DNA of 7,386 nt from Pseudomonadota bacterium (GTDB lineage: Bacteria; Pseudomonadota; Alphaproteobacteria; Rhizobiales; Tepidamorphaceae): NCBI GenBank assembly GCA_023435545.1, contig JAEYRQ010000387.1:1-7386 (forward strand), read 5' to 3'. Every line of letters begins with the position of its first letter. The stretch's first letter is position 1. Made by a program: the position numbers and the translations under genes. Below are positions 1 through 5,072 of this stretch, piece by piece. A model generated the notes under the pieces. That model did no database searches, had not been told where the DNA came from, and was given only the letters and a program-made list of their open reading frames with translations.

Positions 1-765
1 GTACAGCATCTGCATGATGGACAGGCAGGTGTCGAGGCCGATGAAGTCGGCGAGCTCGAGCGGCCCCATCGGGTGGCGGGCGCCGAGCCGCATGGCGGTG
101 TCGATCGCCTCCACCGTGCCGACGCCCTCGTAGAGCGTGTAGATCGCCTCGTTGATCATCGGCAGCAGGATTCGGTTGACCATGAAGGCCGGGAAGTCCT
201 CCGACACCGCGATGGTCTTGCCGAGCCGGTCGACGAAGACGCGGGCCGTCTCGAAGGTGGTGTCCTCGGTGGCAATGCCGCGCACCAGCTCGACCAGTTC
301 CATCACGGGAACCGGGTTCATGAAGTGGATGCCGATGAACCGCTCCGGACGGTCGGTCGAGGCGGCCAGCCGGGTAATGGAAATCGAGGAGGTGTTGGTG
401 GAGAGGATCGCCTCGGGCTTGAGCTGAGGGCACAGCTCGCGGAGGATCTTGCGCTTGACCTCCTCGTTCTCGACGGCGGACTCGATCACCAGGTCGACAT
501 CGCCTAGATCGGCCATCGTCGGCGCGGCGCTGATCAGCGACAGGGCCTTCTGCCGCGTCTCCTCGGTGATGCGCCCGGAGGCGACCTGGCGCGCCATGTT
601 GCCGTTGATCGTGGCGAGGCCGGATTCGATCCGCTCCACGCTGATGTCGTACAGCTTGACCTCGAACCCGGCCGCCGCGCAGACATGCGCGATGCCGTTG
701 CCCATCTGGCCGGCACCGATGATGCCGACCTTGCGGATGGTGCCCTCGCCGGTGTCGTCGGTCAC
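1..765 (-). CDS. hbd: 3-hydroxybutyryl-CoA dehydrogenase, C-terminus cut by window edge
   Basis: This is an NAD(P)-dependent oxidoreductase that interconverts acetoacetyl-CoA and 3-hydroxybutyryl-CoA, acting in the cytoplasm in fatty-acid/butyrate oxidation or polyhydroxybutyrate metabolism. I translated 255 residues, in frame to base 1; the family is about 290 long, so roughly 35 residues lie outside. The N-terminal Rossmann fold shows GAGQMG at residues 17-22. The catalytic set is complete by spacing: Ser126 (in NTSS), His147 (GIHFMNPVP), Glu159 and Asn197 (PAFMVNR). The 3HCDH C-terminal domain begins near residue 190, with HPMGPLELADFIGLD close to the cut. I chose the GTG start at 765 because an AGGAGAG ribosome-binding sequence lies 8 bases upstream and the Rossmann motif follows directly. 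It is the third gene of etfB-etfA-hbd, 71 bases after etfA. Family and reaction are near certain; chain-length specificity is not. Confidence 0.95.
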   Translation of the reverse strand, partial: MTDDTGEGTIRKVGIIGAGQMGNGIAHVCAAAGFEVKLYDISVERIESGLATINGNMARQVASGRITEETRQKALSLISAAPTMADLGDVDLVIESAVENEEVKRKILRELCPQLKPEAILSTNTSSISITRLAASTDRPERFIGIHFMNPVPVMELVELVRGIATEDTTFETARVFVDRLGKTIAVSEDFPAFMVNRILLPMINEAIYTLYEGVGTVEAIDTAMRLGARHPMGPLELADFIGLDTCLSIMQMLY

Positions 766-772
766 GCTGACG

Positions 773-780
773 TCTCTCCT
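773..780 (-). promoter_or_regulatory. Ribosome-binding site of hbd
   Basis: On the minus strand the sequence AGGAGAGA precedes GTG (765) by about 7-8 bases. It is the strongest Shine-Dalgarno match in the window and fixes the GTG start of hbd, for which no ATG is suitably placed. It lies downstream of the intercistronic hairpin at 797-827, so ribosomes could load on hbd independently of etfA translation. Confidence 0.7.
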
Positions 781-796
781 GATATCACCTGGGACG

Positions 797-827
797 GGCT
801 AACACGGCGGCGCGCCGCCGTGAAGCC
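797..827 (-). promoter_or_regulatory. Intercistronic hairpin between etfA and hbd
   Basis: Bases 803-812 (CACGGCGGCG) and 813-822 (CGCCGCCGTG) are exact reverse complements, giving a 20-bp uninterrupted palindrome. In RNA this folds as an 8-bp stem with a CGCG loop. GGCT at 797-800 and AGCC at 824-827 can add 4 more pairs beyond a small 2x1 internal loop. The stem begins about 10 bases after the etfA stop. No U-tract follows in the transcribed direction, so a simple intrinsic terminator is unlikely. An mRNA processing or stabilising element, or a partial attenuator, fits better. The structure is seen in sequence; the role is inference. Confidence 0.6.
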
Positions 828-836
828 AAATCGCCG

Positions 837-1781
837 CTACTTGCCGGACTTCGCCAGCTCCTGCTCCAGTTCGGGGAGCACCTGGAACAGATCGCCGACC
901 AGGCCGTAGTCGGCAACCTGGAAGATCGGCGCCTCCTCGTCCTTGTTGATGGCGACGATCACCTTGGAGTCCTTCATGCCGGCCAGATGCTGGATCGCGC
1001 CGGAGATGCCGACCGCGATGTAGAGCTCGGGCGCGACCACCTTGCCGGTCTGGCCCACCTGATAATCGTTCGACATGTAGCCGGCGTCGACCGCGGCACG
1101 GCTCGCGCCGATCGCCGCGCCCAGCCTGTCTGCGACCGGCATCAGGTAGGTCTCGAAGTTCTCGTGGCTGCCCATGCCGCGCCCGCCGGAGACGACGACC
1201 TTCGCCGAGGCCAGCTCCGGGCGGTCCGACTTGGTCAGTTCCTCGCCCATGAACTGGGAAACGGCGGGAAGCTCGGGAACCGAAATGGTCTCGACCGGGG
1301 CGGAGCCGCCCGCACCGACCGCCGGAAACGCGGTGGCCCGCACGGTGACCACCTTCTTCGCGTCCGTCGACTTCACGGTCTGGATCGCGTTGCCGGCATA
1401 GATCGGCCGCTCGAAGGTGTCCGGCGCCTCCACCGCGGTGATCTCGGAGACCTGCATCACGTCGAGCAGTGCCGCGACGCGGGGCATGAAGTTCTTGGCG
1501 CTCGTCGTCGCCGCGGCGACAATGGCGTCGTAGCCGCCGGCGAGGGAGGTGACCAGCGCCGCCATCGGCTCGGCGAGCTTGTGCTCGAGAGCGTCGGCCT
1601 CCGCCAGCAGCACCTTGCGCACGCCGTCGAGCTTGCCGGCGGCATCGGCGACGCCCGCGCAGCCCTTGCCCGCCACCAGCACGTCGACCTCGCCGCCGAT
1701 CGCCTTGGCGGCGCTCATGGTCTTGGCGGTGAGATCCTTCAGTTCGGAGTTGTCATGCTCCGCGATCAGCAGAACGGCCAT
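837..1781 (-). CDS. etfA: Electron transfer flavoprotein alpha subunit
   Basis: This is the large, FAD-binding subunit of heterodimeric ETF. The dimer accepts electrons from acyl-CoA and related dehydrogenases and delivers them to membrane ETF:ubiquinone oxidoreductase. The 314-residue length is typical of group I ETF-alpha. Residues 1-175 form the N-terminal ETF fold. The C-terminal FAD domain is highly conserved: SGGRGMGS at 198-205 (Arg201 sits in the flavin-contact position of the human protein), [11 protein letters not shown] at 225-235, QVGQTGK at 241-247, GISGAIQH at 258-265 and [15 protein letters not shown] at 279-293. The start is fixed by translational coupling: the etfB stop and the etfA start share one base (TGATG at 1779-1783), as expected for subunits made in equal amounts. 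There is no extra N-terminal ferredoxin domain or other sign of a bifurcating ETF. Function is assigned with high confidence. Confidence 0.97.
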   Translation of the reverse strand: MAVLLIAEHDNSELKDLTAKTMSAAKAIGGEVDVLVAGKGCAGVADAAGKLDGVRKVLLAEADALEHKLAEPMAALVTSLAGGYDAIVAAATTSAKNFMPRVAALLDVMQVSEITAVEAPDTFERPIYAGNAIQTVKSTDAKKVVTVRATAFPAVGAGGSAPVETISVPELPAVSQFMGEELTKSDRPELASAKVVVSGGRGMGSHENFETYLMPVADRLGAAIGASRAAVDAGYMSNDYQVGQTGKVVAPELYIAVGISGAIQHLAGMKDSKVIVAINKDEEAPIFQVADYGLVGDLFQVLPELEQELAKSGK

Positions 1782-2530
1782 CAGATCACCCCCGCTTCGT
1801 TCTTGAGCTTGTCGACCAGGGCGGCGACGGACACGACCTTGACACCGGCCTTGCGGCCGGGCGGCTCGGTCGTCTTCAGCGTCTGCAGCCGTGGCGAGAC
1901 GTCGACGCCGTAGTCGTCCGGCGTCTTCTCGTCGATCGGCTTCTTCTTCGCCTTCATGATGTTCGGCAGCGAGGCGTAGCGCGGCTCGTTGAGGCGCAGA
2001 TCGGTGGTGACGATCGCGGGTGCGTTGAGTTTCACCGTCTGCAGGCCGCCGTCGACCTCGCGGGTGACGGTGATCGAGCCATCGCCGATCTCGACCTTGG
2101 AGGCGAAGGTGCCCTGCGGCCAGCCGAGCAGGGCGGCCAGCATCTGGCCGGTCTGGTTGGCGTCGTCATCGATCGCCTGCTTGCCGAGGATCACCAGCCC
2201 GGGCGCCTCGGCCTCGACGATGCCTTTCAGGATCTTGGCAACGCTGAGCGGCTCGACGGGACCGGCGGCCTTGACCAGGAGGCCGCGGTCGGCGCCCATC
2301 GCCAGCGCGGTGCGGATGGTCTCGGCGGCCTGGGCCGGGCCGATGGAGACGGCGACGATCTCGTCGGCCTTGCCCTTCTCCTTCAGCCGGATCGCCTCTT
2401 CCACGGCGATCTCGTCGAACGGATTCATCGACATCTTCACATTGGCCAGTTCGACGCCGGAGCCGTCGCCCTTGACCCTGATCTTGACGTTGTAGTCGAC
2501 CACCCGCTTGACGGGCACCAGTACCTTCAT
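1781..2530 (-). CDS. etfB: Electron transfer flavoprotein beta subunit
   Basis: This is the small ETF subunit, which binds structural AMP and docks client dehydrogenases. It is 249 residues long, the usual length. Features in order: N-terminal [19 protein letters not shown], then [18 protein letters not shown] (34-51), GADRGLLV (79-86), the nucleotide-binding segment [19 protein letters not shown] (121-139), and the recognition loop [19 protein letters not shown] (179-197). Leu188 in that loop corresponds to the human anchoring leucine that inserts into partner dehydrogenases. The ATG at 2530 is supported by GAGGGAG about 9 bases upstream (2540-2546) and by the conserved N-terminus. It is the first gene of etfB-etfA-hbd and overlaps etfA by one base. 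A 144-base gap to the rhomboid gene holds a candidate promoter and two inverted repeats. The AMP site with the intact recognition loop indicates a conventional electron-transfer ETF. Confidence 0.97.
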   Translation of the reverse strand: MKVLVPVKRVVDYNVKIRVKGDGSGVELANVKMSMNPFDEIAVEEAIRLKEKGKADEIVAVSIGPAQAAETIRTALAMGADRGLLVKAAGPVEPLSVAKILKGIVEAEAPGLVILGKQAIDDDANQTGQMLAALLGWPQGTFASKVEIGDGSITVTREVDGGLQTVKLNAPAIVTTDLRLNEPRYASLPNIMKAKKKPIDEKTPDDYGVDVSPRLQTLKTTEPPGRKAGVKVVSVAALVDKLKNEAGVI

Positions 2531-2551
2531 GGAGTGCTACTCCCTCGGTGG

Positions 2552-2568
2552 GGAAACGAACGGTTTCC
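2552..2568 (-). promoter_or_regulatory. Inverted repeat in the etfB leader
   Basis: GGAAAC (2552-2557) and GTTTCC (2563-2568) form a perfect 6-bp inverted repeat around 5 bases. It ends about 6 bases upstream of the etfB ribosome-binding sequence (2540-2546). It could be a repressor half-site pair or a leader hairpin affecting ribosome access. At this size chance cannot be excluded. Confidence 0.35.
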
Positions 2569-2649
2569 GGGCATTTCGCCGTGTCGCCGATGCTGGCGCC
2601 GGCCTGTCCAGCTTCGCCGGAGCGACGCGGCCAAGACCCGGCGCGGCGG

Positions 2650-2678
2650 ACCGTAATTGCCGCTATTCGGCAAGTCAA
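2650..2678 (-). promoter_or_regulatory. Candidate promoter of etfB-etfA-hbd with palindromic spacer
   Basis: On the minus strand TTGACT (2678-2673) matches the sigma-70 -35 consensus at 5 of 6 positions. After a 17-base spacer comes TACGGT (2655-2650), a weak -10 with 3 of 6 matches. The -35 overlaps the TGA stop of the rhomboid gene (2677-2675). The spacer region holds a perfect inverted repeat, TTGCCG/CGGCAA around 5 bases (2657-2673), placed where a repressor would block RNA polymerase. The predicted leader to etfB is a little over 110 bases. The hairpin might instead help end the rhomboid transcript, but it has only 6 pairs and no U-tract. Confidence 0.4.
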
Positions 2679-3409
2679 CGCTGGCCGGAGCGTCCCGCAG
2701 GCGGCGGCAGCACCGGGGGCAGATCCCGGTCGAACAGAACCACCCCCGGCCGTCGCATGACAAGGACGAGGACGGCTCCGGCGGCCAGCCCGCCGACATG
2801 CGCCCACCAGGCGGTGTTGTCCTCCTCATCGGTCCCGACGAGCATGGCGAACTGCAGCAGGACCCAGAAGCTCAGTACCCACACCGCACGCAGCCTGAGC
2901 GGCACCCGCCACAGCACCAGAACCCAGACCCGCACCCGTGGATGCAGCATCAGATAGGCGGCGATGACGCCCGACACCGCGCCGCTCGCTCCCACCAGCG
3001 GCACTTCGGACATCGGCTGCACCAGGTCGTGCACCATCGCCGCGACGACACCACACAGGAGGTAGAAGACGAGGAAGCGGAAATGCCCCAGCGCATCCTC
3101 GACATTGTCGCCGAACACCCACAGGAACAGCATGTTGCCGACGAGGTGCAGAAACCCGCCGTGCACGAACTGGTAGGTGATCAGCGTCGCCCAGGCGGGG
3201 ATGATGTCATACTCGGCCGGCAGCATCGCATAGTCGTTGTAGACGGCCGGCACCACCCCGAAGGAATAGGCTGTCGCCTCCAGGGCATCGCCGAACACAC
3301 CGGAGACGAAGAAGACGTAGACCAGCACATTGATCGCGATCAGCGTGACGGTGACGTACTGAAAATGCAGATGCCGCAGCGCATTGTCATCGCTGAGCGG
3401 AATGAACAT
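2675..3409 (-). CDS. Rhomboid family intramembrane serine protease
   Basis: This is a polytopic membrane protease predicted to cleave transmembrane segments of client proteins within the inner membrane. It is 244 residues long, a minimal six-helix bacterial rhomboid without a cytoplasmic accessory domain. The catalytic dyad is present: Ser142 in GASGAVSG (140-147) and His204 in WWAHVGG (201-207). The oxyanion-side motif HxxxxHxxxN is at His83, His88 and Asn92, matching GlpG His145/His150/Asn154 by spacing. Approximate membrane segments are 18-36, 72-100, 110-127, 137-156, 176-193 and 200-218. The C-terminal tail (about 223-244) is proline-rich and soluble. The ATG at 3409 follows AGGGGG by about 8-9 bases. 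It starts 51 bases after vapC, so read-through from that pair is possible. The substrate is unknown and nothing nearby identifies it. All catalytic residues are intact, so it is probably active. Confidence 0.93.
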   Translation of the reverse strand: MFIPLSDDNALRHLHFQYVTVTLIAINVLVYVFFVSGVFGDALEATAYSFGVVPAVYNDYAMLPAEYDIIPAWATLITYQFVHGGFLHLVGNMLFLWVFGDNVEDALGHFRFLVFYLLCGVVAAMVHDLVQPMSEVPLVGASGAVSGVIAAYLMLHPRVRVWVLVLWRVPLRLRAVWVLSFWVLLQFAMLVGTDEEDNTAWWAHVGGLAAGAVLVLVMRRPGVVLFDRDLPPVLPPPAGRSGQR

Positions 3410-3460
3410 CGGCCAACGCCCCCTGCCCCGTGTCGCCTGGTCACCAAATGGGGCGGTATC

Positions 3461-3844
3461 CTACAGGACGCTCTCCACATCGGTCTTGGAGAAATCGTCG
3501 CCGACGAACAGCAGCGGGCAGCCGTTCTCCTTCGCGACCGCGTAGGCGAAGCAGTCCCCGAAATTGAGGCCTGCGGGATGGAGGCCCTTCCCCCACTGCT
3601 CATAGGCCCGGGCGACCCGGCGGGCGGACTCCGCGGTCACCGGCCGGACATCGAGAGGAAGTCCATCGACGGTTGCTGTCACTTCCCTGAGTACGCTTCG
3701 GCCGGCAGCTACGATAAGCAATTCTGCCAGCGTACCGGCGGAGATGAGGACGGAGCGGGGTATTCTCAGTGCATTGATGCAGTCTTCAGCGCTCTCCTCG
3801 TCCAGCGCGACTGCCAGCAGCGCAGAGGTGTCTACGGCGATCAC
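3461..3844 (-). CDS. vapC: VapC-type PIN-domain ribonuclease toxin
   Basis: This is the predicted toxin of a type II toxin-antitoxin pair. VapC-family PIN proteins are Mg2+-dependent endoribonucleases that typically cut tRNA or rRNA. The protein is 127 residues long, normal for the family. The acidic metal-binding set is complete: Asp5 (VDTSALLAV), Glu41 (GTLAELLIV), Asp97 (NFGDCFAYAVAKE) and Asp116 (LLFVGDDF). The GTG start at 3844 overlaps the antitoxin TGA in the four bases GTGA (3841-3844), the usual coupling for such pairs, and there is no better ATG. By hand count, bases 3661-3780 inside the gene are about 58% GC (70 of 120), while 2281-2340 inside etfB is 50 of 60. This hints at foreign origin, though the samples are small. 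RNA target and present activity cannot be read from the sequence. Confidence 0.92.
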   Translation of the reverse strand: MIAVDTSALLAVALDEESAEDCINALRIPRSVLISAGTLAELLIVAAGRSVLREVTATVDGLPLDVRPVTAESARRVARAYEQWGKGLHPAGLNFGDCFAYAVAKENGCPLLFVGDDFSKTDVESVL

Positions 3845-4104
3845 TTGGGCAAGCCGCGGTCATCATAAAGAAAATCCTGGCTGCGCGCTGCGCTGGGTCC
3901 CGGGGTTGCGCTGGCTGCCCCGGACCGGCGGAGATCCTGCAACAACCGCTCCCGCTCCGCTGCGTCCGGCATCCGCCTTGCGGGAACGAGCCTGACCGCC
4001 GGCTGACCATGACGGGTCAGGATCACCTCTTCGCCGGCCTCGGCGCGTCGCACCAGCTCGGTGAGCTGCGCCTTGGCATCGGTCACCGATACGCGCACGG
4101 TCAT
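3841..4104 (-). CDS. vapB: Phd/YefM-type antitoxin (VapB role)
   Basis: This is the predicted antitoxin that neutralises the adjacent PIN toxin and represses the shared promoter. From the ATG at 4104 it has 87 residues. The N-terminus MTVRVSVTDAKAQLTELVRR, followed by AEAGEEVILTRHGQPAVRLVP, is the Phd/YefM fold that dimerises and binds operator DNA. The C-terminal 35-40 residues are charged and probably fold only on the toxin; they end in DFLYDDRGLPK, a likely toxin-contact segment. An ATG six codons earlier (4122) is in frame. I prefer 4104 because AAGGATGGG lies just upstream, because the family usually starts close to this motif, and because 4122 would leave a leader of only about 10 bases from the predicted promoter. 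It overlaps vapC by 4 bases. A perfect palindrome in the promoter is its probable autoregulatory site. Confidence 0.88.
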   Translation of the reverse strand: MTVRVSVTDAKAQLTELVRRAEAGEEVILTRHGQPAVRLVPARRMPDAAERERLLQDLRRSGAASATPGPSAARSQDFLYDDRGLPK

Positions 4105-4110
4105 CGTGAG

Positions 4111-4119
4111 CCCATCCTT
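4111..4119 (-). promoter_or_regulatory. Ribosome-binding site favouring the inner vapB start
   Basis: AAGGATGGG on the minus strand lies 6-10 bases before the ATG at 4104. The alternative ATG at 4122 has no purine-rich sequence in front of it. This decides in favour of the shorter antitoxin, and the site itself would lie inside the longer reading. Confidence 0.5.
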
Positions 4120-4138
4120 CATGTATCAGATGCGGGAA

Positions 4139-4167
4139 AGTATGGACCATTCAATGGTCCATTTCAA
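4139..4167 (-). promoter_or_regulatory. vapBC promoter with operator palindrome in the spacer
   Basis: On the minus strand TTGAAA (4167-4162, 5 of 6 to consensus) is followed after 17 bases by CATACT (4144-4139, 4 of 6). The spacer is almost entirely a perfect inverted repeat: ATGGACCAT (4142-4150), three bases, then ATGGTCCAT (4154-4162). Each arm is itself a small dyad, ATGG-N-CCAT, so two such boxes recur 12 bp apart. An operator covering the -35 to -10 region is typical of antitoxin autorepression. A transcript starting near 4132 would have a leader of about 28 bases to the preferred vapB start. As RNA the palindrome could also form a 9-bp stem behind the adenosyltransferase gene. Confidence 0.7.
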
Positions 4168-4173
4168 CGCCGG

Positions 4174-4761
4174 TCACCGGTTCTGGCCGGCGACCCAGAG
4201 CACCTCGTTCTTCCCCTTGCCGTTCGCCCAGCGGCTGGCGACGAACAGGAAGTCGGACAGGCGGTTGATGAATTTCAGCGCCGCCTCGCTGACCCGTTCG
4301 CCGGGCTGCGCCGCCAGTTCGACCATCATCCGCTCCGCCCGGCGCGAAACGGTGCGGGCGAGGTGGAGGTGGGCGGAGGCTGGGCTGCCGCCGGGCAGCA
4401 CGAACGAGCGCAGCGTGCTCAGGTCTGCGTTGAGCGTGTCGATCTCGCGCTCCAGCCGCTCGACCTGCTGCGGCACGATCCTCAGCGGCTCCCAGCCGAG
4501 ATTCTCGCCGGTATCGGGCGTGCACAGATCCGCCCCGAGGTCGAACAGGTCATTCTGGATGCGGGCGAGCATGGCGTCGAGCTCGGCCAGTTCGGGATCG
4601 GCTCCGGTGTGCAGCCGCACCAGCCCGATCGTCGCGTTCGTCTCGTCGACGGTGCCGTAGCTCGCCACCCTGAGGTCGTATTTCGGCCGCCGCTCGCCGG
4701 TGGACAGCCCGGTGGTGCCGTCGTCGCCGGTCTTCGTGTAGATCTTGTTGAGCACGACCAT
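4174..4761 (-). CDS. pduO: Cob(I)alamin adenosyltransferase, PduO type
   Basis: This enzyme transfers the adenosyl group of ATP to cob(I)alamin or a corrinoid precursor, making the coenzyme for enzymes such as methylmalonyl-CoA mutase. It is cytoplasmic and trimeric in the family. The protein is 195 residues long, the normal size. The N-terminal ATP-binding motif YTKTGDDGTTGL is at 8-19. R31 and GTVDETNATIG (36-46) follow. Then come FVLPGGS at 120-126, HLARTVSRRAER at 133-144 and the C-terminal INRLSDFLFVASR at 165-177, which together line the ATP/corrinoid site at the subunit interface. It is unrelated to the CobA/BtuR type. The ATG at 4761 follows GGGGGAA by about 6 bases. It lies 40 bases after the HIG1-like gene and is probably cotranscribed with it. 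In many Alphaproteobacteria this gene directly precedes etfB (from memory); here vapBC and a rhomboid gene intervene. The symbol follows the enzyme family, not a diol-utilisation operon. Confidence 0.95.
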   Translation of the reverse strand: MVVLNKIYTKTGDDGTTGLSTGERRPKYDLRVASYGTVDETNATIGLVRLHTGADPELAELDAMLARIQNDLFDLGADLCTPDTGENLGWEPLRIVPQQVERLEREIDTLNADLSTLRSFVLPGGSPASAHLHLARTVSRRAERMMVELAAQPGERVSEAALKFINRLSDFLFVASRWANGKGKNEVLWVAGQNR

Positions 4762-4801
4762 GATCGTTCCCCCGCAGTGCGCTCGTTGGTCCGGTCGCCG
4801 C

Positions 4802-4999
4802 TCAGTCGTGCTGCATCAGCCAGACCGCGACGATGATCACGCAGATCGCCAGGAACTGCAGGCCGACGCGCCAGCGCATCAGCTTCTGCGACAGATTCGG
4901 GCTGCCGCCGCGGGTCATGTTGAGAAGGCCGAGCAGCAGCACCACCGCCACCGCGGCGATGGCGATGCCGACGACATAGTTCGAGAAGAAAGCTGTCAT
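4802..4999 (-). CDS. Small HIG1-domain twin-transmembrane protein
   Basis: This is a 65-residue inner-membrane protein with two hydrophobic helices at about 8-27 and 46-63. They are joined by a short basic loop: TRGGSPN at 29-35, then SQKLMRWRVGLQ at 37-48. The R-x-R-x3-Q pattern (R42, R44, Q48) at the start of helix 2 corresponds to the conserved motif of HIG1 (hypoxia-induced gene 1) domains. In mitochondria these associate with cytochrome oxidase supercomplexes; the bacterial role is not settled. The ATG at 4999 has only a weak upstream purine site (GGAA). It lies 40 bases upstream of the adenosyltransferase gene on the same strand, and the pairing of these two is familiar from alphaproteobacterial genomes. 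Family assignment is good; a respiratory function is inference. Confidence 0.85.
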   Translation of the reverse strand: MTAFFSNYVVGIAIAAVAVVLLLGLLNMTRGGSPNLSQKLMRWRVGLQFLAICVIIVAVWLMQHD

Positions 5000-5044
5000 C
5001 AGCGTCGTTCCGGATTCGGGTCCTGGCCCCGACCGTGACTAACA

Positions 5045-5072
5045 GACATAGCGCGCCGGCGCACGCTGTCAC
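5045..5072 (-). promoter_or_regulatory. Possible terminator hairpin or promoter at the SDR/HIG1 junction
   Basis: One base after the SDR stop, the minus-strand RNA can form AGCGUGC-GCCG-GCGCGCU (5067-5050), a 7-bp stem with one G-U pair and a 4-base loop, followed by a modestly U-containing tail. The same stretch also reads as GTGACA (5072-5067, 5 of 6 to -35), 16 bases, then TATGTC (5050-5045, 3 of 6 to -10). It could therefore end the LysR-SDR transcript, start the HIG1-adenosyltransferase transcript, or both. Neither is strong on its own. Confidence 0.3.

Noticed and set aside
563..765. Ala in place of the common Gly in the PAFMVNR segment of the dehydrogenase, considered as a mutation
   Set aside because: As I recall, this variant is usual in alphaproteobacterial 3-hydroxybutyryl-CoA dehydrogenases, and the catalytic Asn is intact. 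(The segment itself lies around 170-195.)
987..1913. 308-codon plus-strand open frame opposite etfA/etfB
   Set aside because: It is the antisense shadow of two unmistakable conserved genes. Its translation is rich in Arg, His, Gly and Asp without any recognisable motif, as expected from GC-rich complement frames.
3425..3454. GCCCC/GGGGC inverted repeat between vapC and the rhomboid gene
   Set aside because: Only 5 pairs around a 20-base loop with no U-tract, so it is too weak to call a terminator.
2657..3868. 403-codon plus-strand open frame across rhomboid and vapC
   Set aside because: Long, but it lies opposite two genes with complete catalytic motifs. The translation is low-complexity and rich in His, Gln and Arg, with no domain I recognise.
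4105..4122. Longer vapB start (ATG at 4122)
   Set aside because: It has no ribosome-binding sequence and would give a very short leader from the predicted promoter. It remains possible and adds only six residues.
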